A DNA stretch of 6,262 nucleotides, from positions 1 to 6,262 of the forward strand of contig JAEZJP010000332.1 in the NCBI GenBank assembly GCA_023415715.1, read 5' to 3'. Source of the stretch: Bacillota bacterium (GTDB lineage Bacteria; Bacillota; Clostridia; Christensenellales; Aristaeellaceae). Positions 1 to 6,198 of the stretch are shown here, in pieces. Under the pieces are notes generated by a model, which was given only the letters and a program-made list of their open reading frames with translations, had not been told where the DNA came from and made no database searches. How positions within the stretch are numbered: the stretch's first letter is position 1; every line of letters starts with the position of its first letter. The translations under genes and the position numbers were made by a program.

Positions 1-297
1 GGCGCAGACAAGAGCTTTGGCGTGCATGTTGCCAGGCTGGCGGGTGTACCGCAGCCGGTATTGATGCGTGCACACGAGATTCAGGCCCGGCTGGAGGTAT
101 CGGATATCAACCAGAACACCATCGGGCAGAATATTTTGGAAGATGGGAAGAAAACTGGAACACAACAGGTGGGCTTGTTCAATTACGCTCAAACGGAATT
201 GGTGGAAGAACTGCAGAATATCGACGTGATGGCGCTGACGCCTATGGATGCCATTAACCATCTGTTCCGCCTGCGGGAAAAGGCCCGCAAATTGTAA
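1..297 (+). CDS. mutS: DNA mismatch repair protein MutS, C-terminal fragment (5' end outside window)
   Basis: The reading frame is open from the first base and ends at TAA 295-297, giving the last 98 residues of a protein that starts upstream. It opens with GADKSFGVHVARLAGVP, the end of the MutS ATPase domain. Next comes a helical region (MRAHEIQARLE), a polar, low-complexity linker, and the conserved MutS tail (NIDVMALTPMDAINHLFRL), which mediates tetramerisation in known MutS proteins. The residues QVGLF at 166-180 resemble the beta-clamp-binding motif QL(S/D)LF found at this place in MutS of B. subtilis and E. coli. MutS recognises mismatches and small loops in newly replicated DNA and recruits MutL, whose gene follows 11 bases downstream. 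Identity is clear; the mismatch-binding and Walker A parts lie outside the window and cannot be checked. Confidence 0.95.
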   Translation, partial: GADKSFGVHVARLAGVPQPVLMRAHEIQARLEVSDINQNTIGQNILEDGKKTGTQQVGLFNYAQTELVEELQNIDVMALTPMDAINHLFRLREKARKL

Positions 298-304
298 AGG
301 AGGT
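297..304 (+). promoter_or_regulatory. Strong ribosome binding site of mutL
   Basis: The sequence AAGGAGGT is a near-perfect Shine-Dalgarno. It overlaps the last base of the mutS stop codon and lies about five bases before the mutL ATG at 309. It fixes the mutL start and suggests that mutL is translated efficiently from a shared mutS-mutL message. Confidence 0.85.
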
Positions 305-308
305 ACCA

Positions 309-2294
309 ATGCGTCCCATTGTTAAGCTGTCGCCGGAGGTCATCGGCAAAATTGCTGCCGGTGAAGTGGTGGAGCGCCCTGCCGCCGCCATCAAGGAGAT
401 GGTGGAAAACAGCATGGACGCAGGCGCCAGCGCCATCACCATAGAAATCCGGGATGGGGGAATCACTTACATCCGTGTTACCGACAACGGAAGCGGCATA
501 CCCCAGCCGCAAATCCGTATGGCCTTCGAAAGGCACGCCACCAGCAAGATCTTAAGTTCCGAAGACCTGCACCATATTGAAACGCTTGGTTTCCGCGGTG
601 AAGCGCTGGCTTCCATCGCTGCTGTAAGCAGGGTGACATGCACCACCCGTATAAAAGGGGAAGACAGCGGCATCGCCGTTGTCAATGAAGGCGGCGTGAT
701 ACAGGAGATCCGGGAGGCTGCCTGTCCTGAAGGAACAACATTTATCGTTCGCGACCTGTTTTACAATACGCCAGTGAGGCTGAAGTTCCTGAAAAAGCCT
801 GCTGCTGAGGCGGCTTTTGTTTCCGACCTTGTGATGCGGCTCATCCTATCCAACCCTGCCATATCCTTCCGTTTGTTAAGTCAAGGCAAGACCATCTATC
901 ACAGCCCCGGCGACGGCAAACTGGACTCTGCCGTATACAGCATCTACGGCAAGGAAATGCTCAAATCCATGCGCCATGTTTCCGGCGGTTCCCGAGGGCT
1001 ATGGCTGGATGGGTTTGTGGGCATCGGCGACAGCGCCAGGGGCACCCGCAGCAACCAATCCTTCTTCATCAACGGCCGGTACATGAAAAGCGTTCTCCTG
1101 GCCCAGGCATTGGAACAGGGGTGCAGAGAACGTGTAACCATAGGACATTTTCCCACATGCGTATTGCACCTGAAAATGGCGCTAGAAGCGGTGGATGTTA
1201 ACGTGCATCCCAACAAAATGGAAGTACGCTTTCAAAATGAAAACGATGTATTTGAATCCGTACGCGACATGATCCTGGAGGTTCTTCACAAGGATGATCC
1301 TCTTGTTAATATCCCTGAAATGGAATTGAATCCGGCAGAAACTCCACTGCATTTACTTCCAAACAACGTGGCTGTAAGAAATATGGCCGCCAGCAAAGTG
1401 AACTCCGGTACAATTCCGTCCGACCCTTCAAGGGATGGCACTGACACTGATGATAATAGACCGAAGTTCAATATTGATAACAAGAAAGTAGAACCGAAGT
1501 CTATTCCCGCTATGCCTGCCCCCAACCCCATTGTTGTACCGATGCCAAATCGCAGCCAGGGATCAGTTCTTAGGGAAACATACATGCCAGCTTCTACGAT
1601 TCCGTCATTCCCTCTGGAACAGGATATCATTCTGGCAAATACGAAGAAGCCTTTTGAAGAGGATACAAAACCTTTGGAAAAAGTGGAAACTATCCCCGCT
1701 TTGCCTGAAAAGGAATTAAAGCCTGATATAAAGATATTGGGCGTGGTATTTCAAACCTATGTACTGATCGAATACAAAGACCAATTGCTTTTAATCGACC
1801 AGCATGCCGCTCATGAAAGACTCCTGTTCGACCGGATGATACGGGCATATGATCAAAAGGCAGCCTCGCAGGCCTTGCTTGTGCCCCAGGTAGTAACGCT
1901 GACCCACAGGGAATTGGAAACCCTCCAGGAAAATCAGGAGGCGCTTACCCAAACCGGCTTTGAGATATCTTCCTTTGGCGACCATGCCGTGCAAATAAGG
2001 TCTGTTCCCATTATATTGGGGCAGCCTCAGGCCAAAAGCTTTCTTCTGGAACTGCTGGATGAGCTGGAAACAATGCGCGGCCTTACAACGCTTGAGAAAC
2101 GGCGTACAGCGATTCTGCAAATGGCCTGCAAGCGTGCCGTAAAGGGCGGCGAGCGCCTGCCCCAGGTAGAAATTGAGGATATAGTGCGAAGAGCCACAGA
2201 AACGGGCGTTACGCCCACATGTCCACACGGACGTCCGCTTGTGATCTCTATTACCCACCAGGATTTGGACAAACGTTTTAAACGCATTCAGTAG
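309..2294 (+). CDS. mutL: DNA mismatch repair protein MutL with endonuclease domain
   Basis: This 661-residue protein couples MutS mismatch recognition to strand incision. The N-terminal GHKL ATPase (about 1-215) shows IAAGEVVERP, the catalytic Glu30 in KEMVENSMDAGA with Asn34 as metal ligand, DNGSGI (59-64) and GFRGEAL (94-100). A transducer domain follows, with FFINGR (252-257) and DVNVHPNKMEVRF (296-308). A proline- and charge-rich linker spans about 335-475. The C-terminal domain has the nuclease motif DQHAAHERLLFD (497-508), a beta-clamp-type motif QALLVP (521-526), an ACK motif (606-608) and the zinc-site CPHGRP (638-643). This is the nicking MutL of bacteria without MutH. The last acidic position of DQHA(X)2E(X)4E is Asp508 rather than Glu; D497 and E503 are kept. 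The protein is somewhat longer than B. subtilis MutL (about 627), mostly through the linker. Confidence 0.98.
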   Translation: MRPIVKLSPEVIGKIAAGEVVERPAAAIKEMVENSMDAGASAITIEIRDGGITYIRVTDNGSGIPQPQIRMAFERHATSKILSSEDLHHIETLGFRGEALASIAAVSRVTCTTRIKGEDSGIAVVNEGGVIQEIREAACPEGTTFIVRDLFYNTPVRLKFLKKPAAEAAFVSDLVMRLILSNPAISFRLLSQGKTIYHSPGDGKLDSAVYSIYGKEMLKSMRHVSGGSRGLWLDGFVGIGDSARGTRSNQSFFINGRYMKSVLLAQALEQGCRERVTIGHFPTCVLHLKMALEAVDVNVHPNKMEVRFQNENDVFESVRDMILEVLHKDDPLVNIPEMELNPAETPLHLLPNNVAVRNMAASKVNSGTIPSDPSRDGTDTDDNRPKFNIDNKKVEPKSIPAMPAPNPIVVPMPNRSQGSVLRETYMPASTIPSFPLEQDIILANTKKPFEEDTKPLEKVETIPALPEKELKPDIKILGVVFQTYVLIEYKDQLLLIDQHAAHERLLFDRMIRAYDQKAASQALLVPQVVTLTHRELETLQENQEALTQTGFEISSFGDHAVQIRSVPIILGQPQAKSFLLELLDELETMRGLTTLEKRRTAILQMACKRAVKGGERLPQVEIEDIVRRATETGVTPTCPHGRPLVISITHQDLDKRFKRIQ

Positions 2295-2313
2295 CCGGAA
2301 GGATGTTCCTTTT

Positions 2314-3246
2314 GTGTTGAAACCTCCCTTGATTGTGATTGCAGGCCCTACGGCCAGTGGCAAGACAAGCCTTTCCATCGCCCTTTCCCGTAGGCTACAG
2401 GGCGAAGTGGTCGCCATGGATTCCATGCAGGTCTACCGCTACATGGACATTGGCACCGCAAAGCCTACTATGGAAGAGCGGGAAGGCATTGTGCACCACA
2501 TGCTTGACGTGGCCAACCCGAAGGACACCTATTCCGTGGCCGAATACGCAAAGCAGGCAAAAGATTGCATAAGCGATGTGCATCAAAGAGGGAATGTCCC
2601 CATTCTAACTGGCGGTACCGGGCTTTACCTGAAAGCACTGACCACTTCCATGGAATTGGGGGGAACACAGGGCGATCCTGCTATAAGGGAACGTTTATCG
2701 GCTATAGCACAACAGGAAAACGGTGGCGAAACACTTCACGAAATGCTATTCAAAGTCGATCCTGCATCTGCAAACAGGCTGCACAGGAATGATATCCGCC
2801 GTATCGTAAGGGCGCTGGAGGTTTATGAGCTTACAGGAAAGCCTCTATCCAGCCAGCAGCTTCATGATCAGCCTGAATGCCCCTATACCCTTTGCATTCT
2901 TGGCCTATTCCTGGAACGGGAGACGCTTTATAAAAGAATTGATGGCCGTGTAGATGCCATGATGCATATGGGGCTGGTTCGGGAAGTGGAAGGCCTCCTT
3001 CGCATGGGTGTTCCGCCGGAAGCGCAATCCATGCAGGGGTTGGGCTATAAAGAGCTGATCCCCGTGGTGAATGACGGGCAGCCGCTTCATCAGGCTGTGG
3101 AAGCCATCAAGCTTGGTACGCGCCATTATGCCAAGCGGCAGATGACATGGTTTAAACGCACGGAAGGTATGACGTGGCTGGATGCCCAGGCGAAGAATTT
3201 AACGGAAGACGCCATGGAATGCATTCGGGCTGCATTGAACGCCTGA
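2314..3246 (+). CDS. miaA: tRNA dimethylallyltransferase MiaA
   Basis: This 310-residue enzyme transfers the dimethylallyl group of DMAPP to N6 of A37 in tRNAs reading UNN codons, giving i6A37, which MiaB can further methylthiolate. Visible marks are the P-loop GPTASGKTS (11-19), DSMQVYRYMDIGTAKP (36-51) with the family's catalytic Asp36, HHMLDV (61-66), LTGGTGLYLKAL (98-109), the RRIVRALEVYELTGKPLS segment, and RQMTWFKR (275-282) near the C-terminus. Length is normal for the family. I take GTG at 2314 as the start because GGAAGGA (2297-2303) lies ten bases upstream and the P-loop begins at the expected distance. The gene starts 19 bases after mutL, so the two are probably co-transcribed; the MutS-MutL-MiaA order is common in Bacillota. 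Confidence 0.97.
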   Translation: MLKPPLIVIAGPTASGKTSLSIALSRRLQGEVVAMDSMQVYRYMDIGTAKPTMEEREGIVHHMLDVANPKDTYSVAEYAKQAKDCISDVHQRGNVPILTGGTGLYLKALTTSMELGGTQGDPAIRERLSAIAQQENGGETLHEMLFKVDPASANRLHRNDIRRIVRALEVYELTGKPLSSQQLHDQPECPYTLCILGLFLERETLYKRIDGRVDAMMHMGLVREVEGLLRMGVPPEAQSMQGLGYKELIPVVNDGQPLHQAVEAIKLGTRHYAKRQMTWFKRTEGMTWLDAQAKNLTEDAMECIRAALNA

Positions 3247-3275
3247 CAATACAAATTATGTGAGGAATATTCAAC

Positions 3276-4520
3276 ATGACGGATATCGAAAAGCTGGTAG
3301 ATAAGGCGCAAAATGATTGCGCAGGCATATTTGCTTCCTTGGAAGAGACGGAGATATACAACACTCGTCGGGTGCTTTCCGCCATGCAAAAGCATCAGGT
3401 GGCGTCGCGCCATTTTGCGCCTACCACCGGTTACGGGTATGGCGACATCGGCCGGGATACGCTGGAAGCCATTTTTGCCGAAATCTTTCAAACAGAGGCG
3501 GCCATCGTGCGGCCCCATATCGCCTCAGGTACCCACGCGCTGTCGCTATGTATGTTCGGGCTGCTTTTACCTGGCGACCATCTTTTATCCGCTTCCGGCA
3601 AGCCATACGACACGCTGGATGAAGTGATCGGCATAGCAGATCATGCACCGGGCTCCCTGGCGGAAATGAATGTTTCCTACAGCCATGTTGAACTGAATGA
3701 GGATGGAAAACTGAATCTTGATGCCATTCAAAATGCCATCCGCCCAAATACGCGTGTAATCATGGTTCAGCGCAGCCGCGGCTATGCCTGGAGAAATTCA
3801 TTGAACCCGGAAGACATAAAGCCTCTTAAAGAGCATTTGCACCGTGATTATCCCAATATAAGGCTGATGGTGGACAATTGCTACGGCGAGTTTGTGCAAA
3901 AGACGGAGCCAAGCCAATATGGCGCCGATATATGTGTGGGAAGCCTGATCAAAAATCCCGGCGGAGGATTGGCGCCCACCGGCGGGTATATTGCAGGAAA
4001 AGAAGAATGTGTGCGGCGCATAGCGTCCAGATTAACTGCACCGGGCATCGGCCTGGAGGTAGGCTCCTACGCCGGCAGCTATCAGCCGTTTTACCAAGGG
4101 CTGTTCCTGGCCCCACATGTGGTGGTTCAGGCTCTGAAAACTGCCATTCTGGCCGCCCGGGCCTTTGAATTGCTGGGAATGAAAACGACGCCCTCTGCCT
4201 TTGAATTGCGTTCAGATATCATACAGGCCATTGAAATGCAAACGCCTCAGCGTTTGATCGCTTTTTGCCAGGGGATACAGGCGGCTTCCCCGGTGGACAG
4301 CATGGCGGTACCGGAACCCTGGGATATGCCGGGCTACCAAAACCAGGTTATCATGGCCGCGGGTACGTTTGTGTCAGGCGCCTCCATAGAGTTAAGCTGC
4401 GACGCGCCCATGCGGGAACCGTACATCGCTTATCTTCAGGGCGGCCTGACCTATGGCCACGGTAAGATCGCTCTTGTGAACGCACTTACACATATGCAGC
4501 GAACAGGGTGCTTGAATTAA
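3276..4520 (+). CDS. ynbB: YnbB-type PLP-dependent protein (methionine gamma-lyase / 'aluminium resistance' family)
   Basis: This 414-residue protein belongs to the Cys/Met-metabolism-like fold type I PLP enzymes often annotated as methionine gamma-lyase family or aluminium resistance protein. Visible features are SGTHALS (84-90), which would hold the PLP phosphate; MVDNCYGEF (198-206), where Asp200 would contact the pyridine nitrogen; and GSLIKNPGGGLAPTGGYIAG, where Lys226 is the expected Schiff-base lysine. The motif VQRSRGYAWRNSL (164-176) is also typical. The ATG at 3276 is preceded by TGAGGA (3261-3266) at about nine bases. The gene follows miaA after 29 bases without a visible terminator. 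The substrate and physiological role of this family are, to my knowledge, not settled; a carbon-sulfur lyase activity is inferred from the fold only. No transmembrane segments are visible, so it should be cytosolic. Confidence 0.9.
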   Translation: MTDIEKLVDKAQNDCAGIFASLEETEIYNTRRVLSAMQKHQVASRHFAPTTGYGYGDIGRDTLEAIFAEIFQTEAAIVRPHIASGTHALSLCMFGLLLPGDHLLSASGKPYDTLDEVIGIADHAPGSLAEMNVSYSHVELNEDGKLNLDAIQNAIRPNTRVIMVQRSRGYAWRNSLNPEDIKPLKEHLHRDYPNIRLMVDNCYGEFVQKTEPSQYGADICVGSLIKNPGGGLAPTGGYIAGKEECVRRIASRLTAPGIGLEVGSYAGSYQPFYQGLFLAPHVVVQALKTAILAARAFELLGMKTTPSAFELRSDIIQAIEMQTPQRLIAFCQGIQAASPVDSMAVPEPWDMPGYQNQVIMAAGTFVSGASIELSCDAPMREPYIAYLQGGLTYGHGKIALVNALTHMQRTGCLN

Positions 4521-4530
4521 TCGCTTTTTT

Positions 4531-4560
4531 TCATGTTTACATCCACTCCCGTCATATAAT
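4531..4560 (+). promoter_or_regulatory. Sigma-E-like sporulation promoter for spoIVFAB
   Basis: A -10-like element CATATAAT (4553-4560) and a -35-like element TCATGTT (4531-4537) are separated by 15 bases. The B. subtilis sigma-E consensus, as I recall it, is about KMATATT, 14 bases, CATACAHT, so each element has one mismatch. The expected start would be near 4566-4568, giving a leader of only about 15 bases that still includes the Shine-Dalgarno. The downstream genes are the kind driven by sigma-E in the mother cell, which supports the reading. TATAAT (4555-4560) would also fit a sigma-A -10, but no TTGACA-like hexamer lies 16-18 bases upstream. Not experimentally supported. Confidence 0.6.
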
Positions 4561-4580
4561 TGGCAGAAGGGAGTGGATGT
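4539..4580 (+). repeat. Perfect 12-bp inverted repeat spanning promoter and spoIVFA ribosome binding site
   Basis: ACATCCACTCCC (4539-4550) and GGGAGTGGATGT (4569-4580) are exact reverse complements, separated by 18 bases (4551-4568) that contain the -10 element. A further CATG (4532-4535) can pair with CATG (4581-4584) past a three-base bulge, which would draw in the ATG start. The right arm includes the GGGAG Shine-Dalgarno of spoIVFA. No T-run follows the right arm, so it does not look like an intrinsic terminator. It could act as an RNA stem in read-through transcripts or as an operator for a dimeric DNA-binding protein. Confidence 0.85.
4567..4573 (+). promoter_or_regulatory. Ribosome binding site that decides the spoIVFA start
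   Basis: AAGGGAG lies eight bases before ATG 4582, a normal distance. The in-frame GTG at 4573 overlaps the last base of this site, so it cannot be the start served by it. The site lies almost entirely inside the right arm of the inverted repeat. Confidence 0.75.
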
Positions 4581-4581
4581 C

Positions 4582-5295
4582 ATGTCATATCGGCCTTTGC
4601 CCAAAGCACAAGTCAAGCCCATGCATGTGGTTCATAGAAAGCCCCTAGATGGGCCGATCATCGTTCCCCCGAAGGAGCCGGAGAAGAAAAACGATATTAA
4701 GTGGGTGAAGCCCCGCAAAAAGGACTTCGCCGAGCGTCTGACGCGCAACGTTGCTGTAGCCGCGGCGCTGCTGCTGTGCGCGGTGGCTGTACGTAATGCC
4801 GCGCTGCCAGAGTCTAAGGGTGTATTCGCCGCCATCCAGGACAGCGTAACCATGAATCTGGATGAGTCGTTGGGGAAACTGACATTTGTCAGCAATCTTC
4901 TGCCGGAATCCGCACTGGTATTCTGGAACAACAATGAAACGGTACAGGTATCGGCGCCGGTCAGCGGGGATATCGTACATGTTTACAACGAGGAAGAACC
5001 ATATATCGCGCTGTTGGGCGTTTCCACCGACGTCCGGGTCGCAGCCGATGGGGAAGTCATGAATATAGCGCATGGAGATGGGGAAGAGCGCGTCGTTCGA
5101 ATCCGCCATGAGGATGGCCTGGAAACGCTGTACGGAAACCTGCAGGAATGTTTTGTGCAGGAGGGAGACCAGGTTTACGAAGGCGATATCATAGGGGAAA
5201 CGGCGGCTAAACAGCCTGTGTTCTTTGAAGTGCGCCGAAACGGCCGGTCCATAGATCCCGTTCCTATGATGAAGGAAGTGGTGACCGTGCCGTGA
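4582..5295 (+). CDS. spoIVFA: SpoIVFA-like stage IV sporulation protein with degenerate M23 (LytM) domain
   Basis: Using ATG 4582 the protein has 237 residues, close to B. subtilis SpoIVFA (about 264). A basic, proline-rich N-terminal part (1-55), expected in the mother-cell cytoplasm, precedes one hydrophobic segment (about 56-70, NVAVAAALLLCAVAV). An extracytoplasmic part follows, ending in a LytM/M23-like beta domain (about 121-230: APVSGDIV, VRVAADGEV, YGNLQECFVQEGDQVYEGDIIG, VFFEV, IDPVPMM). The residues that bind zinc or catalyse in active M23 enzymes are missing: the HxGxD segment is not recognisable, YGHL is YGNL, and HFE is FFE. In B. subtilis SpoIVFA tethers and, with BofA, inhibits SpoIVFB until SpoIVB and CtpB cut it. 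The assignment rests on architecture plus the SpoIVFB gene overlapping it by four bases; a generic M23-fold membrane protein is the alternative. Confidence 0.8.
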   Translation: MSYRPLPKAQVKPMHVVHRKPLDGPIIVPPKEPEKKNDIKWVKPRKKDFAERLTRNVAVAAALLLCAVAVRNAALPESKGVFAAIQDSVTMNLDESLGKLTFVSNLLPESALVFWNNNETVQVSAPVSGDIVHVYNEEEPYIALLGVSTDVRVAADGEVMNIAHGDGEERVVRIRHEDGLETLYGNLQECFVQEGDQVYEGDIIGETAAKQPVFFEVRRNGRSIDPVPMMKEVVTVP

Positions 5296-6173
5296 AAGCG
5301 CTGGAAATCAACCATACGCGTATTAGGGTCCATCCACTTGCCCTTATTGGCGCCATTGTGTTAATCGGCGTAGGGCAGGGCGGCGCGGTGTTGTCCGCGC
5401 TGCTGGCGCTGATCATTCACGAGCTGTCACATGTATTTGCTGCCAAGGCGTTTCATCTGCCGGTGCCGGAGATAGAATTTACACCCTTTGGCGGTGTGGC
5501 CCACATGGAAGACATTTCAGAGGCCACACCGGTCCAGCAGTTTGTGGTTGCGGCTGCGGGACCCCTCATGAGCTGGATTCTATGCCTTGTGTGTGCAGGG
5601 CTTTTGCAGCTTAACTGGGTAAGCCTTGCGCAGATTGAAGGTTTCCTTCGCTGGAACTTGCTGCTCCTTTGTTTCAATCTCCTCCCCGTGCTGCCGCTGG
5701 ATGGCGGACGCATGCTGCAGGCACTGTTGACGCCTTTCATCGGCTGGCAAAAAGCCATGCGTATACTGTCCACCGCAGGCATCTGTGCAGGGCTTGTATT
5801 GAACGGCCTGGCCATATGGGGCGCTATTCACGGCGTGGCAAACCTGTCGCTGGTGATCGTTGGCTGTTATTTGATGTATGCAGCGCACTTAAGCAGAACC
5901 ATGGCTGCCATACAATGCATCCATGGCGTTATTTCCAAAAAAATGAAGCTGGAGCGTGAAAAAACACTGCAGGTGGAGTGGCTTGGATCATCCGGCGCCA
6001 CAAGCATAAGGGAGTTGTTCCGCAGAATGTCGCCCGGAAAGTATCACCGTGTCATCGTATTGGATGAGGATGGCCTCAAAAGCATGGGGGAGTTGGATGA
6101 CAGTGTGCTTGTCAATGCCCTTTTGGATACGCCGAATGAGACATTATCAAACATTATAAAAACACGTAAATAA
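5292..6173 (+). CDS. spoIVFB: SpoIVFB-like site-2 intramembrane metalloprotease (pro-sigma-K processing)
   Basis: This 293-residue protein (B. subtilis about 288) is an M50-family protease with several hydrophobic segments. The zinc motif HELSH is at 43-47 and the third ligand Asp137 in NLLPVLPLDGGR (129-140), the same positions as H43, E44, H47 and D137 of B. subtilis SpoIVFB. FTPFGGVAHME (63-73) and the AAAGPLMSW helix (87-95) are also typical. The soluble C-terminal part (about 215-293) fits the CBS domain that senses ATP in this branch. In sporulating cells the enzyme sits in the outer forespore membrane and cleaves pro-sigma-K in the mother cell. It starts at GTG 5292, overlapping the spoIVFA stop (GTGA); the nearest Shine-Dalgarno, AAGGA at 5272-5276, is about 15 bases away, so translation probably depends on coupling to spoIVFA. 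The overlapping SpoIVFA-like partner supports SpoIVFB over other M50 proteases. Confidence 0.92.
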   Translation: MKALEINHTRIRVHPLALIGAIVLIGVGQGGAVLSALLALIIHELSHVFAAKAFHLPVPEIEFTPFGGVAHMEDISEATPVQQFVVAAAGPLMSWILCLVCAGLLQLNWVSLAQIEGFLRWNLLLLCFNLLPVLPLDGGRMLQALLTPFIGWQKAMRILSTAGICAGLVLNGLAIWGAIHGVANLSLVIVGCYLMYAAHLSRTMAAIQCIHGVISKKMKLEREKTLQVEWLGSSGATSIRELFRRMSPGKYHRVIVLDEDGLKSMGELDDSVLVNALLDTPNETLSNIIKTRK

Positions 6174-6198
6174 AAAAGACGCATATTATGCGTCTTTT
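6174..6198. terminator. Bidirectional intrinsic terminator between spoIVFB and tRNA-Trp
   Basis: AAAAGACGCAT (6174-6184) pairs with ATGCGTCTTTT (6188-6198) around a three-base loop, an 11-bp stem. It lies directly after the spoIVFB stop codon. Read on the minus strand the stem is followed by a run of six T, so it should end the tRNA transcript well. On the plus strand only the four T inside the stem are present before GG, so it is a weaker terminator for spoIVFAB. Confidence 0.85.

Noticed and set aside
1791..2426. Long minus-strand open frame of 211 codons across the mutL-miaA junction
   Set aside because: It lies antisense to the conserved C-terminal domain of MutL and the start of MiaA, has no recognisable motif, and shows no promoter or ribosome binding site. 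It is a shadow of the real genes.
3235..3261. Promoter-like TTGAAC ... TTATGT before ynbB
   Set aside because: The spacer is only 15 bases and the -10 match is poor; close packing with miaA is explained better by co-transcription.
4498..4531. Possible terminator after ynbB (AGCGA/TCGCT stem followed by seven T)
   Set aside because: The stem is only five pairs with an 18-base loop and no good inner pairing, so it should be too weak to stop transcription efficiently. If it works partly, it would lower but not remove the read-through discussed for spoIVFA.
4539..4580. Inverted repeat read as an intrinsic terminator
   Set aside because: No T-run follows either arm in either direction, and the right arm overlaps a ribosome binding site and start region.
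4645..5109. Minus-strand open frame of 154 codons opposite spoIVFA
   Set aside because: No family signature and no initiation signal; the plus strand codes for a protein with clear architecture that overlaps spoIVFB in the expected way.
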